From the NCBI RefSeq assembly GCF_029436685.1, contig NZ_JAROCY010000011.1:1-64000 (forward strand): a stretch of DNA of 64,000 nt. Reading direction: 5' to 3'. Under the pieces are notes generated by a model that worked only from the letters and a program-made list of their open reading frames with translations, ran no database searches and was not told where the DNA came from. The translations under genes and the position numbers were made by a program. Position 1 is the first letter of the stretch; every line of letters starts with the position of its first letter. This DNA is from Novosphingobium cyanobacteriorum (GTDB lineage Bacteria > Pseudomonadota > Alphaproteobacteria > Sphingomonadales > Sphingomonadaceae). Below, one piece after another: positions 16,530 through 25,113 of this stretch.

Positions 16530-17076
16530 AGCCGTAGCGGTTCAGATAGTTCTTCTTCAATCTTCGCCATTGCTTGCGTGAAAGACGAGACTCCTGCCCA
16601 CCTGCTTTCCAATAAGCTTTGCAATCCGGGTCGCATGCGATGGGTGGTGGAGGAGGTGGCGCCGAATACCGCTCGTTCCACTCAGCTTCCGAGTATTCAT
16701 GGCACGCGGTAGCGCAGTTCACGTGCTTATCGAGGAAAGCCCTGACCATTCGCACCTTTTCGCAATTGGCGCTGGCGTGAAAGAGCACTTCGGACAGCGG
16801 GCTTGGCGTCAGCGTGGCCACGACGCCGACCAGCTCCCTGAACTTATCATCAGATATTGACGTCCGGTTCCATTGGATATTCGAATGCTCAACTTCGAGC
16901 AGGTTCTTCACGACAAGGTCTTGATCGGTCCAAATGACGTCGATCCAATTGATGGCTGGACCGCCGCAGCGATCCTGACCGTATGTCTCGGCGGCAGGTT
17001 CCGCATAGGAGACACCAGCCTGCAGTAGGAGGCAGGCATAAAGCAGCTTCAAGCAGGTTCCCCAGCATCGGCTCAT
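16513..17076 (-). CDS. Hypothetical secreted cysteine-containing protein
   Basis: A 187-residue product with a signal peptide (about 1-25, ending SYAEP), several paired cysteines (CGG, NCE, NCATAC, CDPDC), a six-proline run near residue 145 and a basic tail. No family is recognised. Codon use is visibly less G+C-rich than in the genes around it, which hints at later acquisition or relaxed selection. The reading frame is intact and long relative to its composition, so I accept it as a gene with moderate confidence. Confidence 0.55.
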   Translation of the reverse strand: MSRCWGTCLKLLYACLLLQAGVSYAEPAAETYGQDRCGGPAINWIDVIWTDQDLVVKNLLEVEHSNIQWNRTSISDDKFRELVGVVATLTPSPLSEVLFHASANCEKVRMVRAFLDKHVNCATACHEYSEAEWNERYSAPPPPPPIACDPDCKAYWKAGGQESRLSRKQWRRLKKNYLNRYGFIPED

Positions 17077-17194
17077 GGCGCAATGGTACGAGGACTTTGA
17101 AAGTTTGCCAAGGACGGGGCATTGGAGACCAGCCCTCCCGTGATTTCACCCCCTTCCAAGCTCCGCTAGCCGGTTGCACTGGCAAGCGGCGTTG

Positions 17195-17254
17195 TCCTTC
17201 CCCCATCGAGGGGGAAGGCAGAGCTACTTCCTGCCCCCTCGATGGGGGAAGGAC
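17195..17254. repeat. G/C-run double hairpin repeat, copy 2
   Basis: CCTTCCCCC-ATCGA-GGGGGAAGG is a perfect 9-base hairpin (17196-17218). It is followed after a short spacer by its inverted counterpart ending near 17252, so the whole element can also fold as one long cruciform. It lies in the 232-base gap upstream of the hypothetical gene and downstream of accC. I see no gene in that gap. Confidence 0.7.
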
Positions 17255-17308
17255 ACGGAGGCTTGGCCGCTTGCGGCCTAGCCGCAGTTGGATGGGGGTG
17301 AAAGGCGC

Positions 17309-18655
17309 TCAGGCGTCCTTCGCCAGCCAGTCTTCCAGGTACTTGATGGTGTAGCCGCCATCGAGCACGGTGGGGTCGTTGAGCAGGCGCTGGTGGAGGG
17401 GGATGGAGGTCTTGACGCCTTCGATCACCATTTCTTCCAGCGCGCGCTTCAGGCGCATGATGCAGCCTTCGCGGGTGCGGCCATAGACGATCAGCTTGGC
17501 GATCATCGAGTCATAGTACGGCGGGATGCGATAGCCGGCATAGAGGCCGGAATCGACGCGCACGTGCATGCCGCCGGCTGCGTGGTAGCTCGTCACCAGG
17601 CCGGGCGAGGGGGCAAAGGTGAACGGGTCTTCCGCGTTGATGCGGCATTCGATGGCGTGGCCCTTGAACTCGATCTCGTCCTGCTTGACCGAGAGCGGCT
17701 TGCCATCGGCGATGCGGATCTGTTCGCGCACCAGGTCGACACCGGTGATCGCCTCGGTCACCGGGTGTTCCACCTGCAGGCGGGTGTTCATCTCGATGAA
17801 GTAGAACTCGCCGTTTTCCCACAGGAACTCGATCGTGCCTGCGCCGCGATAGCCCATGTCGGCCATGGCCTTGGCCACGATGCCGCCCATGCGGTTGCGC
17901 TCTTCCGTCGAGATGACGGGCGAGGGCGCTTCCTCAAGCACCTTTTGATGCCGGCGCTGCAGCGAGCAGTCGCGCTCGCCCAGGTGGATGGCGTTGCCGT
18001 TGCCATCGCCGAAGATCTGGAATTCGATGTGGCGCGGGTTGCCGAGGTACTTCTCAATATAGACGGTCGCATCGCCAAAGGCGGCCTTGGCTTCGCTGCC
18101 GGCCTGCTGGATCAGCGTTTCGAGCTGTTCGGGGCCGGTGCACACCTTCATGCCGCGCCCGCCGCCGCCCGATGCGGCCTTGATGATCACCGGATAGCCG
18201 GCGGCTTCGGCGATGGCCTTGGCTTCGGCAATGTCGGACACCGCGCCATCCGATCCGGGCACAAGCGGCAGGCCCAGCGCACCGGCCGTGCGCTTGGCCT
18301 CGATCTTGTCACCCATCGTGCGGATGTGTTCGGGCTTGGGGCCGATCCAGATCAGGCCGTGCGCCTCAACGATCTCGGCAAACTTGGCGTTTTCCGAAAG
18401 GAAGCCATAGCCCGGATGGATTGCGTCGGACTGCGTGATCTCTGCCGCGGAAATGATCGCGGCCATGTTGAGATAGCTGTCCTTGGCGGCGGGCGGGCCG
18501 ATGCACACGGCATGGTTGGCCAGCCGCACGTGCATCGCATCGGCATCGGCGGTGGAATGCACCGCCACCGTCTCTATGCCCATTTCGTGCGCGGCGCGGT
18601 GGATGCGCAGCGCGATCTCGCCCCGGTTGGCGATCAGCAGGCGCTTTATGGCCAT
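17309..18655 (-). CDS. accC: Acetyl-CoA carboxylase, biotin carboxylase subunit
   Basis: The 448 residues match AccC in length and motif order: [15 protein letters not shown] at the N-terminus, the ATP-grasp glycine loop [27 protein letters not shown], and [16 protein letters not shown] with the catalytic Glu and Arg. It carboxylates the biotin of AccB with bicarbonate and ATP, the first half of malonyl-CoA synthesis. It lies 10 bases downstream of accB on the same strand, so it is co-transcribed. Confidence 0.96.
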   Translation of the reverse strand: MAIKRLLIANRGEIALRIHRAAHEMGIETVAVHSTADADAMHVRLANHAVCIGPPAAKDSYLNMAAIISAAEITQSDAIHPGYGFLSENAKFAEIVEAHGLIWIGPKPEHIRTMGDKIEAKRTAGALGLPLVPGSDGAVSDIAEAKAIAEAAGYPVIIKAASGGGGRGMKVCTGPEQLETLIQQAGSEAKAAFGDATVYIEKYLGNPRHIEFQIFGDGNGNAIHLGERDCSLQRRHQKVLEEAPSPVISTEERNRMGGIVAKAMADMGYRGAGTIEFLWENGEFYFIEMNTRLQVEHPVTEAITGVDLVREQIRIADGKPLSVKQDEIEFKGHAIECRINAEDPFTFAPSPGLVTSYHAAGGMHVRVDSGLYAGYRIPPYYDSMIAKLIVYGRTREGCIMRLKRALEEMVIEGVKTSIPLHQRLLNDPTVLDGGYTIKYLEDWLAKDA

Positions 18656-18665
18656 CCGTGCGGCC

Positions 18666-19154
18666 TCAGGCGATGACGACGAGCGGCTGGTCGAATTCGA
18701 CCGGCTGCGCGTTTTCGACCAGGATGGCCTTGACCGTGCCGGCGGAAGGCGCGGTGATCGCGTTCATCACCTTCATCGCTTCCACGATCAGCAGGGTTTC
18801 GCCCGCCTTCACGCTCTGGCCCACGCTGATGAAGTTATTGGCGCCGGGTTCGGGCGAAAGATAGGCGGTGCCGACCATGGGCGATTTGACCGCACCGGCG
18901 AGGTTATCGGCCGGAGCGGCAGGCGCGGCGGCGGCGGGCGCAGCGGCCGGAGCCGGAGCAGCCTGGGCAGGCGCGGCGGCATACGTGACCGGCGCGGCCG
19001 CAGCGGTGAGGGTGCGGGCCACGCGGATCTTGCGCGTGCCGTCCTCGACCTCGATCTCGCTGAGGCCGGTATCGGCCAGCAGTTCGGCCAGTTCGCGCAC
19101 CAGTGCGCTGTCGATGGCCATTCCTTCGCTCTTCGCGCCGCGATCCTGCGTCAT
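18666..19154 (-). CDS. accB: Acetyl-CoA carboxylase biotin carboxyl carrier protein
   Basis: A 162-residue carrier. Residues 14-50 form the N-terminal helix-strand unit, then comes an Ala/Pro-rich flexible linker (about 50-85) and a biotinyl domain with EAMKV, where Lys128 is the biotinylation site. The start at 19154 is supported by GAGGA upstream; a second ATG 33 bases downstream is possible. Operon with accC. Confidence 0.95.
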   Translation of the reverse strand: MTQDRGAKSEGMAIDSALVRELAELLADTGLSEIEVEDGTRKIRVARTLTAAAAPVTYAAAPAQAAPAPAAAPAAAAPAAPADNLAGAVKSPMVGTAYLSPEPGANNFISVGQSVKAGETLLIVEAMKVMNAITAPSAGTVKAILVENAQPVEFDQPLVVIA

Positions 19155-19281
19155 TCGTTATCCTCGCGCGGGGTAATTGGGGTTCAAGCAGCGGCCCATG
19201 CCCGCAAGGCGGCGCGCTTGCAAGGCTTTGCGGGCGCGGATGGTGGAAAACGGGGATTCCGGCCCCGCTCGATGGTTGAAA

Positions 19282-19420
19282 TTGTTTCGCGCAAAGACGC
19301 GAAGAGAGAAATTGGTTCGCGCAGAGACCGCAGAGAGAAGAGAGAGTGAAGGCGGCTGCTCCGCAGGCTTTATCTCTCTCTCTCTGCGACCTTTGCGGTC
19401 TCTGCGCGAAACTATAGCCG
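19282..19420. repeat. Large inverted repeat, CGCAGAGA-unit family, copy 2
   Basis: The left arm (about 19282-19346) contains TTTCGCGCAAAGACGCGAAG and then CGCAGAGACCGCAGAGAG. The right arm (19374-19420) is the reverse complement. The right arm runs a few bases into the 3' end of aroQ. It is the same family as the copies at 5014, 46765 and 54941. Confidence 0.75.
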
Positions 19421-19846
19421 CGCGGCCGCTTCGAGCGCGACGAGGTAGCTGGTCGCACCGAAGCCGGCCACGGTGCCCTTGGCGGCCATGCCGACATAGG
19501 AGTGGTGGCGGAAGTCTTCGCGCTTGTGCGGGTTGGAGAGGTGAACCTCGATCACCGGGGTGCGGATCGCCTTGATCGCGTCATGCAGCGCCACGCTTGT
19601 GTGGGTATAGGCGCCGGCGTTGAGCAGCACGGCCCTGACCCCTTCCGCCTGCGCCTCGTGCAGCCAGTCGACCAGATGGCCTTCGTGGTTGGACTGCCGC
19701 ATGTCGATTTCCAGGCCAAGTTCGCGGGCGCGGTCTTCCAGCATACCGGCGATGTCGTCCAGCGTGTCGGCGCCATAGATCTCCGGCTCGCGCGTGCCGA
19801 GCAGGTTGAGGTTGGGTCCGTTGAGGACATAGACGGTCTCGGTCAT
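19412..19846 (-). CDS. aroQ: 3-dehydroquinate dehydratase, type II
   Basis: A 144-residue enzyme with all type II signatures: VLNGPNLNLLGTREPEIYG with the catalytic Tyr, NAGAYTHTSVALHDAI, and EVHLSNPHKREDFR with the catalytic His. It dehydrates 3-dehydroquinate in the shikimate pathway as a dodecamer. It is probably the first gene of an aroQ-accB-accC transcript, a common sphingomonad order, although a repeat separates it from accB. Confidence 0.95.
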   Translation of the reverse strand: MTETVYVLNGPNLNLLGTREPEIYGADTLDDIAGMLEDRARELGLEIDMRQSNHEGHLVDWLHEAQAEGVRAVLLNAGAYTHTSVALHDAIKAIRTPVIEVHLSNPHKREDFRHHSYVGMAAKGTVAGFGATSYLVALEAAARL

Positions 19847-19923
19847 GCAGGCTCCGGCGCGGGCGATGGATCTGCGCCCTGATAGGGCGGACCGGCGCAG
19901 ATGGCCAGATTGGCGTGACCGGA

Positions 19924-20277
19924 TCAGCCGTCGTTGCTGTGGACTTCCGGCGCGGGCGGGGGATCGAGATCGTTGTCGAACGAGGGATCGTTGGCGCTGT
20001 CGTCGGTGACGGAGGCGGCGTCCTGGTCCACTTCCGGTGGACCGACATTGGCATCTTCGGCGGGGAAGGGCTGCGGCGCCCCGCGCTGGGCAAAGGATTC
20101 GGCCGCCTTGGCGCGCTTTTCGGCAGAATCGGCCTTGGCCTCCACCGCAACGAGGCGCTGTTCCAGCTCCGCCGTCTTGCCGGAATCGCCACAACCGCCG
20201 AGCGCCAGCGCGGCGATGGCGAGAAGCGGGAGCCCGATCGTGCGGACGGGGCGGACGAGAGAGGTGGTCTTTTCCAT
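19924..20277 (-). CDS. Hypothetical lipoprotein with coiled coil
   Basis: About 117 residues. The signal peptide ends in the lipobox ALGGC (Cys about 29). A heptad-like coiled coil (ELEQRLVAVEAKADSAEKR) follows, and the tail is acidic, Pro- and Asp-rich. It resembles small envelope lipoproteins and has no known function. ATG 20277 begins MEKTTSL; another ATG 15 bases upstream is possible, and neither has a strong ribosome-binding site. Confidence 0.6.
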   Translation of the reverse strand: MEKTTSLVRPVRTIGLPLLAIAALALGGCGDSGKTAELEQRLVAVEAKADSAEKRAKAAESFAQRGAPQPFPAEDANVGPPEVDQDAASVTDDSANDPSFDNDLDPPPAPEVHSNDG

Positions 20278-20374
20278 GCCGTTCACGGGCATAGCAGGCA
20301 AAGATTACCCGAAACTAACCAAGCCGGTGCGCGAGAGCGAAATATTCGGTCGAAAGGTGTTGTAAGAATCCGGG

Positions 20375-20476
20375 AGCGTCGAACCCCCACCCCCAACCCC
20401 TCCCCGCGGGGGAGGGGAGCGAGACTTGCTGCGCTGTAGGCGCGGCCCAGTCGCAGCGGGGAGGGGGCTCGACGCT
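20375..20476. repeat. G/C-run double hairpin repeat, copy 3
   Basis: The outer arms AGCGTCGA (20375-20382) and TCGACGCT (20469-20476) bracket a CCCCTCCCC...GGGGAGGGG hairpin and a second G/C-run half. It lies between the lipoprotein gene and the 3' end of the metallo-hydrolase gene. It is the same family as copies at 15823, 17195 and 52545. Confidence 0.65.
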
Positions 20477-20485
20477 GGTCTGCGG

Positions 20486-21469
20486 TCACTTTTCCGGGCC
20501 GAAATCGGGAAGGGGGTGGTCCTTGTAATAGCCCGAGACCTTGGCGAGGTTCTCGCCGTGCGCTTCGCGATAGGCCCACCACAGGCTGACGGTCCCGTCC
20601 GCCAGTGCCTCGGGCAGGAAGCGTTCGATCGGCTGGGCCAGGATGTCGGCATCGCGCGCGTGTTCGGCCAGGCGACGGATATAGGTGCGGGTCATGTCGA
20701 TCAGCGCCGGGGTGTATCCGCCCTTGGCGATCACGGCGGGATTGCCATGGTTGGGCAGGATATGGTCGAAGCCCCAGGTCTTCATCGCCGCCAGGTTGCG
20801 GTATTGTTCGCCCAGGCTTTCGGGCTCGGCCACGAAGGTCAGCGTGTCCTCCAGCGTGTCTCCCGCCAGCAGCAGGCGATCGCCGGGCAGGAACAGCACG
20901 AGGCCGTCGGCCGAATGGATATTCACCGGGCGCAGTTCCACGGTCACCTTGCCGATGGTGACGGTGGCGGGCGCGAGCAGGCCCACACCGGGCACCACAA
21001 GCGGCTTCACCGCCGGTGGGCCGGAATAGGCGCCGGATTCGATCGCGGCGCGATTGGCGATCAGGTTCTGCCGGGTCTTCTCGGTCGCCATGATCGTGCT
21101 GTCGGCATACACGGCGTTGCCGCCCACGTGATCGAGATGCCAGTGGCTGTTGGCCAGCACGAAGTGGCGCACGCCCTTGCGCGTCAGCCAGTCGCGCACC
21201 CATTGCGCCTGCGCGGTGCTGGGGAACGCATCATAGACCAGCGCGGCATCGCCGCTGAACACGGCATAGGTGGCGACGCCGACATAGTTCGCGCCGTGAT
21301 CCGCCCAGGTCGCCTTCGACTGGTCCACGCTCGCTTCGGCGGGGCGCCCGTCATAGAAGGCGACGAGGTGATCGTTGATGGGCAGCACACGCATTTCGGC
21401 ATGCGCGACCGGCCCGCAAAGGGCAGCGGCAAGCGCGGCAAATGACCTGATCAGGAATGAAAATCGCAC
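20486..21469 (-). CDS. Exported MBL-fold metallo-hydrolase
   Basis: The 327 residues begin with a signal peptide (about 1-24, ending AHA). The mature enzyme carries the MBL motif NSHWHLDHVGG near 107-117, GDTLEDT as the metal-bridging Asp region, and PNHGNP as the last His. It resembles periplasmic class B-like hydrolases and SoxH/quinoprotein-relay-like proteins; no substrate can be assigned. It lies just left of the catabolic island and is divergent from the MFS gene. Confidence 0.8.
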   Translation of the reverse strand: MRFSFLIRSFAALAAALCGPVAHAEMRVLPINDHLVAFYDGRPAEASVDQSKATWADHGANYVGVATYAVFSGDAALVYDAFPSTAQAQWVRDWLTRKGVRHFVLANSHWHLDHVGGNAVYADSTIMATEKTRQNLIANRAAIESGAYSGPPAVKPLVVPGVGLLAPATVTIGKVTVELRPVNIHSADGLVLFLPGDRLLLAGDTLEDTLTFVAEPESLGEQYRNLAAMKTWGFDHILPNHGNPAVIAKGGYTPALIDMTRTYIRRLAEHARDADILAQPIERFLPEALADGTVSLWWAYREAHGENLAKVSGYYKDHPLPDFGPEK

Positions 21470-21817
21470 GCGCCAATCCCTCCATCCGCAACCGGCATCA
21501 AGGCGGCTTGGGGCGCAGCGGACAGGCGGGCAATAAGCCGAATGGCGCAGGCGTCATCGCCCCCGCAGGGAAGGTGTGGCTTTGTGATCTGGGGATGCGG
21601 ATCTTTCCGTCTGGTCTGCATCAGATCATCAATCTGCACCAGCACAGCAACTCGGGAATTTGATGGCATCGATTGCTACGATCGTATGCAATGAATTGGT
21701 CAGGCGCTCAAAAATCTGCGAACCGCAACAAGGCTCATCGCTTGATCCGGGTTAACCCGGGCGTCTGAGCCATTGCAGCGCGTGCTGCGGTGATCATTGG
21801 GGAGGCACAGCGCAGAT
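21470..21817. promoter_or_regulatory. Divergent upstream region with two palindromes
   Basis: No gene is visible in these 348 bases. Two dyads stand out. At 21672-21692, ATTGC and GCAAT flank the perfect core TACGATCGTA. At 21747-21760 is the perfect palindrome CCGGGTTAACCCGG. Both lie upstream of the MFS-SDR pair and are good operator candidates for a local regulator. GGGGAGG at 21799-21805 is the ribosome-binding site of the MFS gene. Confidence 0.5.
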
Positions 21818-23008
21818 ATGGCGGTTCGCCGCATCCCCGATTGGCGGACCGGGACAGCCTTGCTGCTACCCATAACGCTGACAACCATGGCGATAGTTCT
21901 GTTGGCGCCAGTCGTGCCGCAGATGATGCAGGCATTCGCCGACGTGCCAGCACACGAATACTGGGTGCCGATGATCGTGACGGTGCCTTCGCTTTGCGTG
22001 GCGCTGCTGTGCCCGTTCGCCGGGATACTTGCAGATTGTTTCGGGAGGCGCACGCTGCTGCTCATCGCTCTTGCAGTTTATGCAGTGGTTGGGGTCGCGC
22101 CCGTCTTTCTCCATACACTGCCGGAAATCCTGGTCTCGCGTGTGGGTGTCGGCGTCGCCGAGGCTTTGATCTATGTGGTGTCCACAACGATGATCGGCGA
22201 CTACTACGGCGGCGCAGCACGTGATCGCTGGCTTGCTGGCCAGACCGCGTTCGCCTCGATGTCGGCGCTTCTGTTCTTCAATATTGGCGGCTTTCTGGGC
22301 GAGGGCGGCTGGCGGGCACCATTCTGGGTTTACCTGTCCGCGTTGGCGATGTTCGGACTGGTACTGGCATACACGTGGGAACCGGCACCTGATGACGCGG
22401 CAGCACAGACAGAGCGAGCCGTGCCTTCCCGGAGTTGGCATGGCTTCCCTTGGGCGATGACAGCGCTGATCGCGGCGATCACCGTCTATGGCTCGGTATT
22501 CTTCTACACTGTGCAGATCCAGGCATCGAGCGGGCTGGTGGCGCTTGGCCTGACAAGCCCTTCGAGGATCGGCTTCCTCACCTCCATCGCCAGCATCGGC
22601 GTGCCGCTGGGCACCCTGCTCTATTCGCGCATTGGCGGTGCGCAGTTGGCCCGATTGCTGGTTGCGGAGTTCCTGATGCTGGCGGTGGGTTTTGCGCTGA
22701 TGGGGCAAACCGCGTCGGTGAACGGTTTTCTGATGGGCTGCTTCATAAATCAGCTTGGTGCGGGAATGCTGCTTCCAACCTTGCTGGTATGGTCGATGAG
22801 CGTCCTGAGCTTCGAATATCGGGGACGCGGCACAGGCCTCTGGTAATCCGCATTCGCATTTGGACAATTCCTGAGCCCGATCGTCGTCACCACGGCGGGC
22901 AAGATCATGGGAGGGATCATGGGGGCATTCACATTTCTGGCGGCGGCCGCGGCTTTTGGAGCCTGCGCCGTGCTGATCGGGCCAATGCTGGGAGGCAGGC
23001 GGGCATGA
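21818..23008 (+). pseudogene. MFS transporter interrupted by an in-frame TAA
   Basis: Reading from ATG 21818 gives a major-facilitator protein of about 342 residues with ten or so transmembrane helices and the loop GILADCFGRRTLL between helices 2 and 3. It stops at TAA 22844-22846. The same frame then continues without another stop for 53 more codons, giving two further hydrophobic helices, and ends at TGA 23006-23008, where it overlaps the next gene's ATG as ATGA. A single C-to-T change in a CAA codon would explain this. Either the permease is inactivated or shortened, or the base is an error. It was probably the uptake permease of the catabolic island. Confidence 0.75.
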
Positions 23009-23718
23009 CCGGGCGGCTTGCGGGCAAGGTAGCGGTGGTCACCGGGGCCGGCAACGGCATCGGGCAGGCCTGTGCGGAACGGTTCGCCGAGGCAGGCGCG
23101 GTGGTCATCGCCCTTGATCTGGTGGGAACCGGGCACCCGTGTGACTTGCTTGATGAAGCGGCAGTGGCGGCAAGGTTTGCGGCCATCGGGGCAGAGCACG
23201 GCAGGATCGACGTGTTGGTGAATGCTGCTGCATTTGCGGTGTTCGACTGGATCGAGACCCTGTCCTACGCCGACTGGCGTCGGACCTTGCAGGGTGAGCT
23301 CGATATCGTGTTCCTGCCGACGCGGGCGGCATGGCCGTGGCTGAAGGCCAGCGCGAAGGCGAGCGTGATCAACTTCGCCTCGGCCAATGCGCGTCATGCG
23401 CTTGCGGGTTCGCCCGCACTGGCGCACTGCGCGGGCAAGGGCGGGGTGCTGGCGATGACGCGCCAGCTTGCGATGGAAGGCGCGCCCCACGGCATCCGCG
23501 CGAACACGATTGCGCCGGGCTTTATCCAGACTGCCGCGACGACGCGCCATCTGGAAGTGGACCCCGCGTTTGCCGGGCGGGTTCTGGAGAAGAACATGCT
23601 CAAGATGCTGGGCGATCCCGACGACATTGCCTGGTGCGCGGTGTGGCTTGCCTCGGACGAGGCACGCTTCGTCACGGGCGCTGATCTCGCGGTCGATGGC
23701 GGCGCTACAGCCTGGTGA
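23005..23718 (+). CDS. SDR family oxidoreductase with His at the catalytic Tyr position
   Basis: The 237 residues show the Rossmann glycine motif TGAGNGIG (about 14-21), NAAA in place of NNAG, a Ser in NFASANA, and DGGATAW at the end. At the catalytic YxxxK position the sequence is HCAGK, so Tyr is replaced by His while Lys is kept. NAD(P) binding is likely. Ordinary SDR dehydrogenase chemistry is doubtful unless His substitutes. It is translationally coupled to the MFS gene (ATGA). Confidence 0.85.
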   Translation: MTGRLAGKVAVVTGAGNGIGQACAERFAEAGAVVIALDLVGTGHPCDLLDEAAVAARFAAIGAEHGRIDVLVNAAAFAVFDWIETLSYADWRRTLQGELDIVFLPTRAAWPWLKASAKASVINFASANARHALAGSPALAHCAGKGGVLAMTRQLAMEGAPHGIRANTIAPGFIQTAATTRHLEVDPAFAGRVLEKNMLKMLGDPDDIAWCAVWLASDEARFVTGADLAVDGGATAW

Positions 23719-24477
23719 TCAGCTGCCGTCGGTGATCAGCGTCCCGCCATCGACGACCAGATTGTGTCCGGTGACGAATGCACCGGCACTGGACGCGAGG
23801 AACACGGCCGCACCCGCAACTTCGGCAGGCGTGCCGGGCCGGCGCAGCGGAGTCATTGCCATGCGGTGGGCCATGAAATCAGCGTTTTCGAGCAGTGGCT
23901 TTGATAGCTCGGTGGCTATGAAGCCGGGCGAGATCGCGTTGACACGCACATTCTGCGGGCCCCATTCGACTGCGAGATTGCGCGCCAGCTGCGCCACCCC
24001 CGCCTTGCTCAGCGCATAGGCATTGATCCGGCCATTGCCGCGCAGGCCCGACAGGCTGGAAATGAGCACCGCAGCGCCACCGCCTCGCCTTGCGATGCGT
24101 GGGAGGGCATGATTGCACAGCACGATCTGCGCGGTGAGGTTGATGGACATCACGCGCGCGTAGTCTGTCATGTCGAGATCGGCGAATGGGCCGGGCTGAC
24201 CCGTGATCCCTGCATTGCCGACAAGCACGTCGAGCCCGCCGAGCGCTGCTTCGCCTTCGCCCACGAGTCGTTCAAGTGCGGCATGGTCAGTCACGTCGCA
24301 AGGCACGCCGGGCATACCGAGTTCGGCGGCGACGCGCGCCGTGTCAGCGGCATCCTCGCTCGAGATGACCACCTGTGCCCCGCTGGCGATCAGCGCCTCG
24401 GCGATGGCGCGGCCAATACCCCGGGTCGATCCGGTGACAATGGCCCCCTTGCCTGAAAGGTCGAACAGCCCGGTCAT
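23719..24477 (-). CDS. SDR family oxidoreductase
   Basis: A 252-residue classical SDR: TGSTRGIG at 15-22, NAGI, the catalytic Ser in LISSLSG, YALSK with Tyr and Lys, and a C-terminal VDGGT. It is an NAD(P)-dependent alcohol/ketone oxidoreductase of unknown substrate. Its stop codon abuts the stop of the convergent SDR gene. It lies downstream of the cupin-FAH pair on the same strand, with a 117-base gap that holds no recognisable gene. Confidence 0.88.
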   Translation of the reverse strand: MTGLFDLSGKGAIVTGSTRGIGRAIAEALIASGAQVVISSEDAADTARVAAELGMPGVPCDVTDHAALERLVGEGEAALGGLDVLVGNAGITGQPGPFADLDMTDYARVMSINLTAQIVLCNHALPRIARRGGGAAVLISSLSGLRGNGRINAYALSKAGVAQLARNLAVEWGPQNVRVNAISPGFIATELSKPLLENADFMAHRMAMTPLRRPGTPAEVAGAAVFLASSAGAFVTGHNLVVDGGTLITDGS

Positions 24478-24594
24478 TTCAAGGGCAATGCCTTGGCGGG
24501 CGGCATTACCACAACGTCAGGGCCGAGTTTGAGGGCGTGACGCAATGCGTGCTGGAACATTCGACTGGCTCTCCGGATAGGCACGCCCCCGATG

Positions 24595-25113
24595 CTAGAG
24601 CTTGTGATCCGGCTTGTCTTCCGGAAGTGGCGCACCGTCGTGGAGATAGGCCGGGGCCTCGATCAGGATGAAAGCGATGCGGCAGACCTTGTCGGTGGTG
24701 TTGCGCCACAAGTGGTTGGTGCCGCGCTGAACGATAATGCCGCCCTGCCGCACGGTGCGCTTTGCGCCGTCATCCAGTTCCAGCTCGATTTCGCCTTCCA
24801 GCACAATGCCATAGTCGATCGAGTTGGTGCGGTGCATCGGGCTTTCCTTGCCCGGCAGCATGTCGACCACCCGGATCACCGAGCCGCCGTTGAGCGTGAG
24901 GCCCGCCTCGCGGTGGCGGCCGTCGGTCTCGTCGTTGTTGTCGGCAGGGACGGTCGCGGTGGTCCAGATCAGGAGAAATGCGGCATCGCCCGAAGGGATC
25001 ATCCGGGTGGGGGTGACGTCCTCGGACCTGAACACGGCGCGGCCCTGCGCGTCATGGCCGGTGACGACACGCTGGACCGGCGGGAGACCGGAATCGGAAA
25101 AGATATCGCTCAT
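24595..25113 (-). CDS. Cupin domain protein
   Basis: The 172 residues contain one cupin barrel in the C-terminal two-thirds: SPMHRTNSIDYGIVLEGEIELELDDG then VQRGTNHLWRN. The first motif keeps one His and the Glu but has Thr at the other usual His position, so metal binding may be altered. Proteins like this occur in aromatic and polyketide catabolic clusters and may act as isomerases or dioxygenases. The gene overlaps the FAH-family gene by four bases (ATGA), indicating one transcript. Confidence 0.82.
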   Translation of the reverse strand: MSDIFSDSGLPPVQRVVTGHDAQGRAVFRSEDVTPTRMIPSGDAAFLLIWTTATVPADNNDETDGRHREAGLTLNGGSVIRVVDMLPGKESPMHRTNSIDYGIVLEGEIELELDDGAKRTVRQGGIIVQRGTNHLWRNTTDKVCRIAFILIEAPAYLHDGAPLPEDKPDHKL

